From the NCBI GenBank assembly GCA_013365365.1, contig JABVXU010000410.1:1-48852 (forward strand): a DNA stretch of 48,852 bases, written 5' to 3'. A program made the position numbers and the translations under genes. Below the pieces are notes generated by a model. That model was not told the DNA's origin. It searched no databases and saw only the letters and a program-made list of their open reading frames with translations. The DNA comes from Cruorifilaria tuberocauda (lineage: Eukaryota; Nematoda; Chromadorea; Rhabditida; Onchocercidae). Each line of letters opens with the position of its first letter. Position 1 is the stretch's first letter. Shown one piece after another: positions 1 to 13,230 of the stretch.

Positions 1-40
1 TATATATATATATATATGCATATACATATAGAAAAGACGG
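1..40. repeat. TA microsatellite at the window edge
   Basis: Alternating TA run continuing into TATACATATA; simple-sequence repeat that probably extends beyond the left edge. Confidence 0.9.
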
Positions 41-1619
41 CATAGTATAGCAAAGACAGTGGTTGTGTGGGTGTTACAGTTCTTATTTGTGGATGAGCGA
101 ATGGGCGGTGCTGAATGCTAAATGGGTGAGCTGACGATCAGGCGGTCACAAGTTCAGGATTGACAGAGGTCATTCGTAGGTAGTGCGCAATTTGACTTAT
201 GGCTGTGTCCACAGGAGGTGGCACGTTTGTCATGAGCAACTTTGCCTTCGTTGAGGGTAATTGACATCAACTTGGCTTTGCTGCTCAAGATAACAGTGCT
301 CTTCAATTTCCTTAATTTCCTTCTAACTTCACTGATTTATTTTATATGTATGTATCTTTCGATCCTCAGCCTGTACAGATCTAGATGACCTATATCATTA
401 GACCTATGACTTTCCACACAATATATTGATTGGATGACCTTCCGACAAATGGCTTTTAGTGCTTGTTTGCTGTATCAACGACTTCCACTAAGGAAGTTTT
501 TCGCACATTATGCTACCTCAACTTCTATCGTCGAAGCATTGCAGTAAGAACATTTTTCGAAAAATTCCCAAATGAGGTTTTTCTAATGCTAGTTGTATTC
601 ATATGAATGAATTACCATGAAACAGTTACACACAAACACACAGAAGCACAACACACATACATCCTTTGCGTTAAACGATAAACTATGCTATAGATAGGAC
701 TGTTCAGAAATGCAAAATATCCCATTTAATTATCATTTCCAATCAGATCATTCACCACTTTACAGTTTTAGTAATGCAAATAATAGACTAACAAAGACGA
801 TTTACTGAATGCTGTAGTAAATATTTATCAAACAACTCAATAATAACTAAATTTTGGTTGATAGACTCATAAAATAAGACAGATTTCGCGAATCAAATGA
901 GTTTAGAAACTCAAGTTATCTATTCAGTTTGAAGAGTGGAAGAAGGATTTAATATATTTGTGAAATGTTATAGGAGTCTAATAACTTACTGGATCCCCTA
1001 ATCTATAAATTCTTCAGGTGGACATTTTATTAATGAAAATTACAGGATGAAATTATGAACAGTAGCTTCTTATATAGTATATGATTATTGCTGAGAAAAT
1101 TAGATCCACTTCTACACATTAATACATTTCGCAGAACAGTTTACTTTTTTTGTTGAGTCGACCATCTGGAAAATATATTCGAACACACTCCCACTTAAAA
1201 GTACATTCGAACACACCTTGACGTTTGGGGTGAGAATGATGATCGATCATTTTCATCTAATAAAAGACCGAGATAAATCGAAGCAGTTTGGGAGATCGAA
1301 TCGTGATTGGGTCCAGCATTATAGCTTTGCCTTTTTTTTTCTTTCCTCTTTCCCTATTTGAAATAATTGGTTTCAAAACCAACAGCAGAAATTGAGTCAA
1401 AGATAATATGTACACGGAAATAGTAGTGATACTCAATTACTACTCAATTTATTAAATACTCAATTACTAAAAAATAAGATTAAATATAATGATTCGAATT
1501 ATATGAATTAAGAGAAAGAATGAAATTTAATAAAATGACATGTTTAGCTGATATGATACGAACAAAAGACAAAAAAAGTGAATGAGCAACAGAACATACA
1601 ACTGAAATACTCGCATACG
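41..1619. other. AT-rich spacer downstream of the LARGE-like gene
   Basis: I found no coding exon with matching splice sites here. It holds a few short direct repeats: ATTCGAACACAC twice around 1176-1215, and three near copies of ACTCAATTACT around 1430-1475. A 3' UTR of the minus-strand glycosyltransferase must occupy its right-hand end. Confidence 0.5.
1448..1453 (-). terminator. putative polyadenylation signal (AATAAA on minus strand)
   Basis: TTTATT on the plus strand reads AATAAA on the minus strand about 170 nt beyond the stop codon of the LARGE-like gene. The hexamer is common in AT-rich DNA, so this is only the nearest good candidate. Confidence 0.35.
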
Positions 1620-4600
1620 TTATGAGGCCTTCAAAACGGAACAGTTGTTCGGTACATATCCAGAAAGTTTGGATATCCGATTCTTTCTTTGTTTACGAAA
1701 TAAATCACGTACAAATTCACCCTTCAAGGCTTTTAAGCATTTGCGAAACGTCGGTAGCGAGCGGTAGCGTATCATTTCGAATGAGGGAAGATGTGGCTGA
1801 TGGACAATGAACGCATCCGGTAATACAGTAAATTCGTAACTGAAATCGTTTATAATACTTGGATAAGGAGAACGAACAAACATGTAATTTCAAAATTAAA
1901 CCGAAAATGGATGAGAAATGTATGCTTATAAAAAATAAACAAGAGGAAGGAAGAAACTGAAAAATATTTTAAAAGGTAGCACTTAGGATAGAGCAAAATA
2001 AGATAGATAAAAAAATACCCGGCAGCATTGAGTGACATTACATGAGATACTTTGTTCCAGCCAAAGCCAACAAACCGTTGATCATAAGGTGGTAATCCGT
2101 TACGCTTCACCACAACATACGGCTCATAATCTATCTTCCACGAAATCTGAAGATATTTGTTGTAGCAAAGATAAGCATCAAAGACCATGAAAATGAACAA
2201 AGTTTCAAATGATTCAGTTCCCACTAACATACCAAATATTCTTGGTTAACATGTCTCCAACGATCATAGTCAGTAGCGGCATGACCCTGAATCCATAAAT
2301 TTCGTCGGAAAGCCTGTATGCGTCGTGTATCTAATTCTATTAACAATTCCTTCTTAGTGAGGGGAATAACTGGAACTCGACTGTCAAGATATTCAAAGGC
2401 TGGCACAACAAACGCTCTTTTGTTTGTTGAATTGGTTATTACCAACTTTTTACATAACATCGCGTACAGTCCTGAAATATGGTACAAAATCCAAATTTCA
2501 GAAAGAAAAGGTCAGAAAAAATTCCGTAAAAGATAGAGGGATCGCTGAAAACAAATGTGTATGACTAGTAAGTACGGAAATTAAAATATCGATTAAGAGA
2601 AGGACTGTTTAAGTCATACTACTAAATCACTTATCAGACTTTCGACGGTTTATCCATCTACAAATAAAACTTGTGAAAAGCTATATTTTGGGACTTTAAT
2701 TAAGAAATATCATTACACAATCCAAAGCTAGACAATTCCGATATTGGTGTTTAGTAATTTTAAAAAGAAAAAGTCACCTGATACTGGTATAAAATCGACG
2801 TCGACTAAAAAAACAAATGATACATCGTTGCTACTATTTAATGCAACATTTCGAAGATAATTGATGGGATAATATATCTGTAAATGAAATAAAAAATGAA
2901 CATGAAATATAAGTGAAAAAAGTTAGATCGATTTATAAAATGTCTAGGAACTAGAAAGCATAAAAAATAAAACTAACGCCTTCTTTGTAAACAGCATGTA
3001 ATGCGACATTAGTTCGATTACCAAGAGTATCATCGAAGAATTGAATTAACATTGAAAGTTCAGAATCGGTAACATAAACAGCAGCTGATACAGGTCCGGT
3101 CCAATATTGCAGTAGCGCATTAAACTGTATCAAACGATCCATGCTGAACTGAGTTGTTAACACAACATTCTTTGGAGCAGCCTGAATGTTTCAGTTGTTT
3201 CTTTTTCCTGTTATCCCAACCATAGCAATATATTAGACTTATAAGGTAATAATTCCAAACCTCTATGTGGTATTGAAGTCAATTCAATAATAACAGACTT
3301 AAAATAGTTGTACATAATACTGAATTCGATCTAATAATATGGAAAGAGCCGTAGTAATGCAATGAAATATATTATCATTGTTATTACTCTCAATGAAATC
3401 TCGAGTAATCACAATCACCCAATACAGTTATATTACATTAATACACTGTAAAACGGTTATTACGATGAAAATATCTTTGAGAAATATTTGGACGATCTCA
3501 TTTTATCACCTTTTTTTCAAACTTTTCAAATGATGGCACGATAAATTATTTTGTACAATTTACAAACTGTTGCTAAATATAGATACTTACAGTGAAATTG
3601 TAAGGACGCACGTACAATAACGTTCGATATGTGATCCATCGAGCACGTCGTATTTCGTTGCATCCATCATCATTGTCGTCATATTCAGATACATTGTCAT
3701 CTGTTGAATATGCCTGTTCCTAAAGAGATTATTGATTTTCACAACATTTTTTTCTATTTAGGAAATTTACATCTTATCGCTATTAGCTTAAATATTTGAT
3801 AATTAGCATTGGTGATAAATATATTCAGTACAGTTATTTCTGAGATTATAATTTGCATCCGGCAAAATTTTTCTTGTTTGCAGTGAATATCAGCTGTGAA
3901 TATATTAAATATGTGAGAGTACACAGTTATGCGTTCGTTTGAAATTTATTTCCCGATTTTTTATAATAAAGAAATGAAGCGGAAAACTAACAGAATCGGA
4001 ATAACAATGGATTATATTAGACCGAAATATATTGCCATCCATATTCCTCACATCATCATAATATCGACGTAAGAGTATTGCATAACGATTTATTGTTCGT
4101 GTTTTGAGGGGTGAATTCCAGTGGACTAACTGAAAATCAAAATTTATCTTGTTACAAATCAAATTAGAATGAAAATAATACATTTACCTTTAAATGAGAA
4201 ATGTCCGCAGGGCATAAATCTTGTTGTGATTGAAATCCCAACTGAAAGTTCCACTCACAAGGAAGTTTTTGTATAATCCACCGATGGTCGTTTATAACTG
4301 CATTAATTACATCCTAAACACAGTAAATGAATCTTCATAAATTCGTCTCTTTAAATCATTTTGTAAAGGTGCAAAGGTTAAGAGAACAATTTAAGTTTCA
4401 GTTCTATTCCGAGGAGACAGCGAGCAGTGGTGGATGATGCCTAAAGAAAAAGGATTCGTAAGTAGTTAGCACCCAAAATGATTGATCATTGGTGGAAATA
4501 AAATTCAAAAACTCAAAAGCTCAACAGTATCGATGGACTAGACATATGAAGGATGGCCTACTTTATTGGACATGCGTAATTAGGATATAATTATTTGGCA

Positions 4601-6257
4601 CAAGGAATAACAATAATAAAGAGAAGTAAGTGGTTCGACATGCCTGATCCGCTAGTTCAGTTGAACCATACTGTTTAATATTTTTTGAAGCAATTTCTTC
4701 CCAAATGTGTGACCAACTCATGTTCCTTAGCTTTGCCAAATTCAATAGCATCACTCCACTGTTAAATCCACGTCCCTATAATCTTTTTCCTATTTAAAGT
4801 AATCCCTATAAATCTTAAAAATTTTTCTAAACAATGATACCAAAATTTAAGAAAACTCTGACAGATGCAGGTTTATTATTTAAAATTTTTTATTTATGAA
4901 CAAGTAGCTTTTCTTTTGCTAATCATAACATTAAAACTTACCCATGCTGGCCAGACAACTCGTTGGGATGTGCTTTTATGGAATAAGTACCAGTCAGATA
5001 AATTTTCAACTAAGCCAATAGCTTGCAAATTCGTCATTAGTGAAAAGAATGACCACAACTGGGCAATGTCATTCATTATCAATGCATCTATATCGAGTAC
5101 GATTACCTGGAGAATGAGAATTTTTTTGTCCTAGTCACTAAGGTGATCAGAATTGTTCGATGTAATGGAATAATAACTGAATGGTGATCTTAATTCATGA
5201 AGTTGACAAACTGTTTTGTTGAATATATCAATTGATAAATTCTGATAAATATATTGTCTGATCTTGATCGACCAGCAAGCATAGTATTTTTTTTTATCTT
5301 GCAAGAGACTGTTATCTTTCAGAAACAAGTATTCCACCTTGCTTTGATACTGCTTGACCGCTTCCATTATCATACTGCAATCCATACACATGGAGTTTTG
5401 AAGGAGTCAGCTTTAAAAATATTTTTCTTTTAACAGAATGTACAATACGATAACCAATGTGCTAAGTTAAAGCTGCACCTTATCAATATCAGCAGGCAAG
5501 ATGTCGTTTAAAATAAGCTTCAGAAAGCTGTATCTGCCTGAATAATGTCGATTCGGAATCCACGAAACGCGATCCAAATATTGTGAGGCATTATAAAATG
5601 ACACTTTTACTGCAATATAAAGAATTGAAGAAAATGATTAATGATATCTTCTTAGAAAAAAATTTAAGGTCTAGAAACAATAAATTACCAGCTGGCAATC
5701 GCCATGTATTGAATAATAACGAAATGATTCTCATATTAATGTCATCCACAAGAAAATGCAAAACAAGAGCTTGTTGACGATAACGAAGGATACTTTTAAT
5801 AAATGTCGATAAAGGATAGGTCAAATGAACACCGCCACACACTACCAATGCCAAATGTAATGCCTAAATTAGCTAATTAACATTTTAAATTCATTCATTT
5901 TTCAAACACTGAGTAATTGTAATATTTGAAAATCGAACTTGACAGTGTTGAGAGCGATCTTCATCTCCATTTCCACTTCTCTTATCATTTGTTAGCGCTG
6001 CAAACTGCTTGAACAAATTGGCGTTTCTTTTGTGTATGCGTAAATAATATGATACTATAATGATTTCATCAGTTTGGAAAAATTTTTTTTAATAGTTCTT
6101 GCAAAATATCTATCAGTGAACCAGTTCAATCAAAAATAGAAATTTAAGCATTAAACAAACCCTCAGTAAAAATCGATAAATAAAAGATAACAACCACAGC
6201 TATTACAGAAACAGCTACAAATGTGCAATAAGTATTCATACGCCTTCTTTTCTTCAT
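1620..6257 (-). CDS. lge-1: LARGE-type bifunctional xylosyl-/glucuronyltransferase (14 exons, 680 aa)
   Basis: Exons in transcript order: 6257-6161, 5997-5939, 5863-5689, 5609-5479, 5106-4942, 4775-4644, 4313-4188, 4129-3992, 3719-3591, 3181-2978, 2877-2778, 2471-2233, 2146-2019, 1839-1620. The phases agree throughout and the sum is 2043 nt. Residues 1-33 are a basic stub (MKKRRR) plus one hydrophobic span (about 10-30), a type II Golgi anchor. A GT8-like domain follows (about 53-300) with [14 protein letters not shown] at 159-161, [16 protein letters not shown] and HWNSP. The GT49-like domain (about 390-660) has QFSMDRL, VYKEG, DVD at 478-480, [29 protein letters not shown] and HQPHLPSFE. 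Vertebrate LARGE (about 756 aa) extends matriglycan (Xyl-GlcA repeats) on dystroglycan in the Golgi; the worm substrate is not shown by sequence. The N-terminal stem is shorter than in vertebrates. Exon 2 (donor GTTCGA) is the least certain junction. Confidence 0.93.
4314..4643 (-). other. GC-AG intron of the LARGE-like gene
   Basis: The exon ending in the codons for LADQ is followed by GCATGT at 4643-4638, and the next exon opens after TTTAG with the codons for DVINAV. Family alignment (LADQD-[IV]-NAV) requires joining exactly at CAG|GATGTA. Using the nearby GT (at 4639) adds 4 nt and creates a stop codon. A minor-class GC donor is therefore the coherent reading. Confidence 0.7.
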
Positions 6258-6270
6258 GTCTCCCTGAAAA
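6258..6270 (-). promoter_or_regulatory. putative trans-splice acceptor before the LARGE-like start codon
   Basis: On the minus strand the sequence is CATTTTCAG followed by GGAGAC and ATG. A strong nematode acceptor only 6 nt from the start, with no upstream coding exon needed, fits spliced-leader addition. A 5' UTR cis-intron is the alternative. Confidence 0.5.
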
Positions 6271-9200
6271 TGAAATATGGCTTCAAACAAATAATGATTT
6301 ATATCGTTAAAAATTTCCACTGAAACGTAAAAATGTTCATGAATTTTAGTCAATTAGTTCGTCCAATGAAGAAGGAAAAAAAAATTACAGCAGCATTCCA
6401 AATCGGATTAAGTTAGCTCAAACTACAATTGAACTGTTTCTTTTTTGTTTCAATTAGTAATTTAATCTAGAATAGCATTAAATTCGATTAGTTAACTAAA
6501 ACTACTATCATGTTTTCGTGAACTTTAAACTACAGAAAAGACACTAAATTCAATAAAATCAATAAATATATGCGTCGATATTTGGATTTTTCTGGTTCAC
6601 ATAGCAATAAAAAAAATCAATGTTATAGTAATTATTATCGCAATATAACTATTTACACAAGACGGTTACGCCGAAGTCATATAATCTTCCACCTGTGAAC
6701 TAGATAATCGCTTCTATCTAACTTCTACGCAAAATGTATTTGTGCTTTCTTAATTTCTACAGTAACGGCCATAAGGGATTGTAAAGCTTTTTTTTTAATA
6801 CTCTCAATAACATATCTCTCGATACATAAAGTCTGATTTTTATGGAACTTCTGTAACCTATGATAATGAATAAATGGGATAATGATATTACGAGAACACA
6901 TGATTAAAACAATAAACATTAATTTAATCTTTGTTTCTTCCTTCATTATTTCTACATAAAATAGAGAGGTTTCACATGAAGCACTAATCGCAATTGTTTC
7001 CATCATCTGGCTTGTCAAATAAGCCTATACTGCACTAACCGTTAATAAGATGCTTTAATTACAATATGAAATTAACAATGTGGCGAAGAGTATAACAGCA
7101 AGGGAATGATGATGCTTGATTAAAAAATAGAAAATAAAAAGTGAAATCCGTCAAATGAACAGTAATTAAAATTGCGCAGTTTGAAAGACCACTCAATATT
7201 CCAGTAGTAATCTTATGTAATTATTGAAGCTAACAGTCTTTTTCCGTGATCTACTTAATCATAATGGTATTTGCTGTGATTAAGGACATAAAGTCCAGCG
7301 AAAAACTCAGCAGAGAGAAGCTTCTATGGAAAACTTAAACATCACTAGTAAAGCACATAATGTATACATTAACCTTCGGAACATAATCATTGATAATTGC
7401 ACCACTATTATTATCCTATGATGAACCATTCTCCCTTTTCCTTCCCTTTTACGTTTTAATTATTACTCGACAAATAAAGCAAACAGTATTAGGTTGTCTT
7501 GTATTCTCGAAAATTTGCTTTTCATAATGAAAGTTTAGGTGTACAATATATATTTATGATGGAGAGACACGTTGTTTCATTTCTTTTATTAATGAAAAGC
7601 TTATAGCATGATGTCGCTAAATAACGATATTACGAATCATCACTTATCATGGCGATCTATGCACGAAAATGGTAAAACGATATTCTTTGTCATTTATCAA
7701 ATACAACTGAAATTCTTCCAGCGCTTATATAGTGATTGTTGGTCTTGACAGCTTGAAAATACAATCAGGTGATGAATAAGCAATCAGAAGTAATCCCCAA
7801 ATATCTTAAATCCTTAGCGCATAAAGTTAAAAACACTGTTTTACAACAAAATAAATGCTCCGAAGAATGGTCATTCTAAATGAGTCATTTAAAGTTTTTT
7901 CAATTTAGCAACAATTTTTGGCCTATAAATTTTTATGATTTATTATATCTATCCTTTTCTAATTCTGCTGAATTTTTCAGATAAATACTATTCCTTTGGT
8001 AAATTCATCAGTTATTCATTTATTGATGCATTTTTATTTGAAAAAAAATTCCACAGTGAGAAATCTTCTCAATCATGCCATTGGAAATATTTATTAAGCA
8101 ATCGAATGCCAAAAAAATGCAAATAATTTAGTGTATGCTAATACGTTCTAGTTATGCATCAGTACATCATTATCAGAAAAGTTGTCCACTGCAAGAAAAT
8201 GAAAATGTGGCAAAAGCTGCGATCTATAAGAAATGAAATGTTATCTACTTGAATATCATTGAATCGCGTTCTCAATTGACATGAATTCAAACAATAGAAA
8301 GAATGTGACAAATTTGTATAGTGGTACCTGTATTCTATGATCATAATTACCTAATAAAATCCAAGATTTCAATGTTGTGGATCAGGATCGGCAACAGTGG
8401 ACAGACTTAAGACAATAGTCTTGTTATCTTTTGTGTTTACTCGACGAAAATTCAATAAACCTTCTTGTCTCTTCACTATTTACTATTTCAGAAAACAGTT
8501 TGCATAACGAGCGCCACTGTGAGTAGTGTCTTTATATACGATAACTCCCTCATTAGCAAATGTTAACATACCACGTTACAGGTACGATCCGGTTGTAGAA
8601 CCGTTGCAATGTAATGTAAATGTATTCTGAAAGAGTAAAGGAGATTTCAGTGTGATATAAAAAGATTGATAAAAACTCACAGATTTATGTGGGAAGGCGT
8701 AAAGTTAAATGAGTGCAGTGAAAACACTAATTCTTCCATTTGATCGCTTTACCAATAAATAAAAGAGATTTACTTCTTAGGAAGCTACGATGAATGTGTC
8801 AATCATTCGATAATGTATCATGGCGAAATGAGCATTATCATTTCATCCGATTGTATAATGCAACAACGATTCAGGCCTAATATCTATTCACCGATCACTT
8901 TTCAAATAGTGACCGATACTAATAGATGTTGCTATAAACATCAATATTGGATGTGCAAAAGTTGAAAGAAGGAAAAGAAGAGAAATGAAATACCTATCAG
9001 ATGATGATAAACATGCCTTAAATTGTTCATCAGGTAGCAAAATGATAATGGTCAGAAGCAAGGAAGACGAAAAGCAGCAAATAGTGGCGGGAGAAGAGGC
9101 GAAAGCATGAATGGAACAAGGACACTCCCCACTCTTGCAAACATTTAATTCGTTCACGGATTTACTGATGACCCACAAATAAAGGGACAGCATGGATCGA

Positions 9201-10703
9201 TTGTTGATGTCGGTGCCTTCTGTGTGGCACATCGATTTTTTTAATGGTTTTTAAAATTTCCTTCTTTTTTATATAATATTGAATGACCGGCAAAATTACG
9301 CCTTACTGCTATTCACATAGCACTCTCGAAATCGACCATGAAACTGTGACTGATCAAGCATGAGAAGTGATCAGGTAGAATATTTATGTTCTTCACTCTT
9401 CAATTAATTTCGCAAATTTTTTTTATAAAACAGTTAAAAGTTCATTTCTTATACTCATTCAACGTTATCACCGAAGTATCATAAGAAATTTTTAAAAAAA
9501 AAATTTTCTAATAGGGAAAGATGACCTTTTGAATGGTTACAAAGCTTATCATTTACTTTACAATACTTTCCTCGCGTGATATCTAATGCTATTTCCAATT
9601 AATAAATTCTAATTAATCTATGAGATCATTCTTGATTGGCGTATTAACAATTGAAGTAGATGAAAATGACATCCGATTATACTTTTTTGAAGTATAAAGT
9701 TCTTCAAAAATATTAAAAATGTGCTTTAACTGATAAATGCATGTGGCTACTTATCAAATGACCTCGGATTCTTATCAAGGAAGCAAAATTATCAAAACTT
9801 ATGAAGTTATTGATACATTTAGAAGAATGGACCAGGAAATTGTAATGCCACAATTGCAATAGTACCTCTTCTATTTTTTTCGTATGTTGCAAATAACGAT
9901 TTATGAAGCTAAGTTTATATAAAATGAAATCATGTATTGAAGGTGCTATCATTGATAATTAATGCCAAGATAGAGTTTGTGTCTCACAGACTGTTATCAT
10001 CAAGCTTTGTATTCATTGTATTATCATGTGAACCAAGTTTATAAGAGAAAATAACGATTTGGCACTGATGTAATATCAATTATTCGAATTCAATCTCCGA
10101 AATACTTTATTAAAGAAACGTTTCCTCGATGTTAACGAAGTTATAAAAACATTTTAAAAAAAAAGTTCGATTAATGAGTTTAGATGGAGTGATAGCAGAA
10201 TATTAATTGTACTGACTATTCTTCATTGTATTGTTTGTTTTACTGCAGAACGGACATCATTAAACAATGAATAAAACAGCTTCAGTATTTCATGCATTTA
10301 ATATTAAAATTTAAAGCAAGTTGAGATTTTCAACGAATAATGATAGGTATAAAAGGTAATGTCATAACTTGTTTTGGAGGTAATCAGCAGGATAGCAATT
10401 TCAATCATCAGAAAAGATGATTAATTTTTAATTAAGCAATTTGTCTAAATCAAAAATTTAACCAAATATTAAGTGTCGTGATTATACCACTATTCCTTGC
10501 AAATTACCAGTTTATTGCTGCCTTCAGTTCGTTGGTCAATGGTACAATTCAATCAGGGATGTAAAACAATGACAGTGGACATAAACGGGTAATATTTCAT
10601 TAGATAGCCGTAAAACTACAATGAAATTCGCACGTATTCATTGTCGTATTCTGCACTTTCTGCTGCTATTTTAATTCGCTATTCTCCCAAGAAGTAACAT
10701 CAG
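6271..10703. other. 4.4-kb spacer between divergent genes
   Basis: AT-rich DNA between the minus-strand LARGE-like gene and the plus-strand secreted-protein gene, so it should hold both promoters. Open frames of 60-115 codons occur on both strands (for example 8888-9232 and 6725-7018, both minus), but none has a recognisable motif or linked splice sites. I see no gene here. The section 9050-9230 is visibly less AT-rich than its surroundings. Confidence 0.4.
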
Positions 10704-11843
10704 ATGGACATTACTGTTCAACTTGCGGTCATTATAAGTGTCCTGCTCCTTGGCATTTCTGATGGTCTTCCAAAAAAATCGTATTACTGGAGTAAGTTTA
10801 TAACCATAATCAATTTCCGCATAATACGTCTTCTTTAGAATCTCAGAAACAAGCTAAAACGTTGCAAATAAAAAATCGAATGAGATCATTGATTAGAAAT
10901 TATTCATTATTCTGTCACATTTCTCCAAAAAATACTTGATCATTATGAAATAATATATCCAAACCATACTTGATAAGATCGCTTATTGGTATCTTTTCGA
11001 TCATTACCTATCACTCACTTTTAAAACTGTTGTGAGAGAGATAACACCTGATAAAGATTAGTTACTGTGATTGGTCATTCAATAAATTTTAGCGACTCGG
11101 AAATTGGAATGTGAAACTATAGCAGGTCATCGAGTGTCACGTTGTGCCTTACATAATCAAGAATCAAGAACTGAACTGAACCCACTATGTTACGAGGAAA
11201 CTGATGTGGTTGGCAATTTTTATGAGTTTGTTGCTTAATGCTTAATGCTTATTGCTGTATTTATTGCTTAATTTACTAAAAAAGCAAACATTTGAAAACA
11301 GACAGCGAACTTTACATAATCATTATGCTAGATAACAATTTCTTGAAAATGAACTATGTTTAATTTATTCTGTCCTATATAGCAATTAATGATCTACACA
11401 TAATAATGGTTAAAAGTGATTAAAGGTAAGGAATGAAACGAAAATTTACTGCCGCATAATGTGCGAAGAATCAGACGATACAACTGTATTGGCAAAAGTA
11501 CCCACATGGAATCATGCTTGTAATATTTACTATAATTACATGCTGGAAAGATTTCGTGAGGATTGGTTAGTTGTCCATTATTATCTTCATTAAAGGAATG
11601 TCTCGGTATATTTTTTATTTTTTACACAAAGTAAATTTCTATGAAGATTAAAAATTACATATATGTTTTAGGTATTTGTGGCGTTCAGGTGATTGCCTCA
11701 ATACAACTATAACATTTGAAGTGCGATGTGGTTTTGCACGTGATTCAAGAGTGTTTTATCGGCAAAATCAAAAATTATTTGAATACGATGATTCAGAGGA
11801 TGAGCAGAAACGAGCGAGAAATTGGCGAATTGCATTTACATAG
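10704..11843 (+). CDS. small secreted eight-cysteine protein (4 exons, 175 aa), unrecognised
   Basis: Exons 10704-10791, 11093-11225, 11431-11565 and 11672-11843 join in phase to 528 nt. The start is preceded by ATCAG, a possible trans-splice acceptor. Residues 1 to about 21 are a signal peptide (MDITVQLAVIISVLLLGISDG). The mature part is acidic and basic in patches and carries eight cysteines: three in exon 2 (LEC, RCA, LCYE), three in exon 3 (YCR, MCEE, HACN) and two in exon 4 (GDCLN, RCGF). That suggests four disulfides. One NTT sequon and a run DDSEDEQKR lie near the C-terminus. Junctions 1 and 3 use good sites. The exon 3 acceptor (GGTAAG) is weak and could move by a few codons. I do not recognise the family; a nematode-restricted secreted protein is the most that can be said. 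Confidence 0.7.
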
Positions 11844-11868
11844 ATATTGTTTTTTTTTTTTTCATGGA

Positions 11869-11874
11869 AATAAA
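11869..11874 (+). terminator. putative polyadenylation signal AATAAA
   Basis: AATAAA 26 nt after the TAG stop of the secreted-protein gene, behind a T12-type run; spacing suits a short nematode 3' UTR. Confidence 0.55.
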
Positions 11875-13140
11875 TACATTAAATTTATCTTGAAACTCAA
11901 AAATTTACAAATCTTTGAAATTTCAAATAAAACCACTATAATCACTATCTCTTTGTTCTTTTTAAATGTTCTGCTATCGTATTACCTCGTCACAGATCGG
12001 GATTTGTAGCAAAGGAAGTTTGCAAACTAACAAATCAAGTTTTGTCGGAAATTTGACTATTTGTCTTTCGTATATTGTCTAATTTTACTCGAAATTTCTT
12101 GTGTACATCTAGTATAATAAATCCCAAAGTTCATTAATGATAAACTACTTAAAGCATAAAGTAGGTTACTGGACGTATATAACTGTTCACTATTTAGCGC
12201 AACATGTTTCTTATTGCTAAAATTTTGATAATTCAGAACGGTCTGAACTTCACTGCTTACATCCTTATCCCAGTAATTCCCATTTTATTTTGATTTCTTC
12301 CAGTTTCGATGTGTTTATAAAATGCTGCATTGAGAATACCAACAAGGAATTACATGAAAGAATATCGAATAATCTCATACATGAATTCTTCCACTTGTAT
12401 ATAATGACATAAAACAGAAATTAAAATGACAGTTCAAAATATTTTAAAATGAATATAACGGACTATTTGGAGAAGTGATCCGAGATGAAATTACGAAATT
12501 ATAAATGCTATCAGAAAAAATTCTTTCTTTGCTTATAAAAAATGTATCATTGAAGTTAAGCAATTGGTTTATTAATTTAAACGACAAAACTTTATTCATA
12601 CAACACTGAGGTGTTGCAAAGCATGATAATCGATCAGTCTTTCCAATAGAATTGGCTTAACATGATCTACCATTTTATCGATGACAACTCATTCTTTTTC
12701 TCTGTCTTCTATCCTATCACAAATTTAGCGAAATGACAGCACCGCTTTTCTCTACCTATTCCACTCATTTTTTAATCACATTCCAAAGGCCCACAACATC
12801 CCTTCTCCAAACCATCCAAATTTCATCAATAAAACAATCCATCAACAATGGGACGACGTTTTCACAATAGCCCACGAGTTCGAATAGCGTGAAATGATGT
12901 CATTGTTGTCGTTGTGATTCTGTCAGCAACGAGACTATGTTTTCACAATCATCCATATGGTCGACGTTAGTGTTGGCATATGTGGCGCACGCATATGGTG
13001 GTGTGTTGGGTAACCGGAATATGTTTTGATGTCGAAGATAAAAACGAGGTACGTTACCACGGACAGTTATGATGTTAGGAATTCTTCATTTTGCGACTCA
13101 TGTTAGGAAATTGCACGCTTTAGATGAACACCTACATCTT
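11875..13140. other. spacer upstream of the PRCC-like gene
   Basis: No coding exon found. The last part (about 12700-13140) is less AT-rich and contains several CGA/ACG-rich stretches; it is the likely promoter region of the PRCC-like gene. Confidence 0.4.
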
Positions 13141-13151
13141 TTGGTTTTCAG
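13141..13151 (+). promoter_or_regulatory. putative trans-splice acceptor of the PRCC-like gene
   Basis: TTGGTTTTCAG is the best acceptor upstream of the start and has no coding exon before it. The inferred leader of about 80 nt contains an ATG at 13214 that opens a seven-codon frame ending in TAG at 13235-13237, overlapping the ATG at 13231. Confidence 0.4.
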
Positions 13152-13230
13152 GAAAGTGAGGCAAGACATTGTGTGGTAAACAGACGTGCAGGATTGGAAT
13201 TGTTTCGAAATCAGATGTTGAAGATTGGAA

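Noticed and set aside
6725..7018. A 97-codon minus-strand frame upstream of the LARGE-like gene
   Set aside because: It is rich in Ile and Lys as chance AT-rich frames are, and the start of the LARGE-like gene is already explained without it.
8888..9232. A 114-codon minus-strand frame
   Set aside because: It sits in a less AT-rich patch with a hydrophobic segment, but there is no family motif, no linked exon and no clear start context. One frame of this length is expected by chance in 48 kb.
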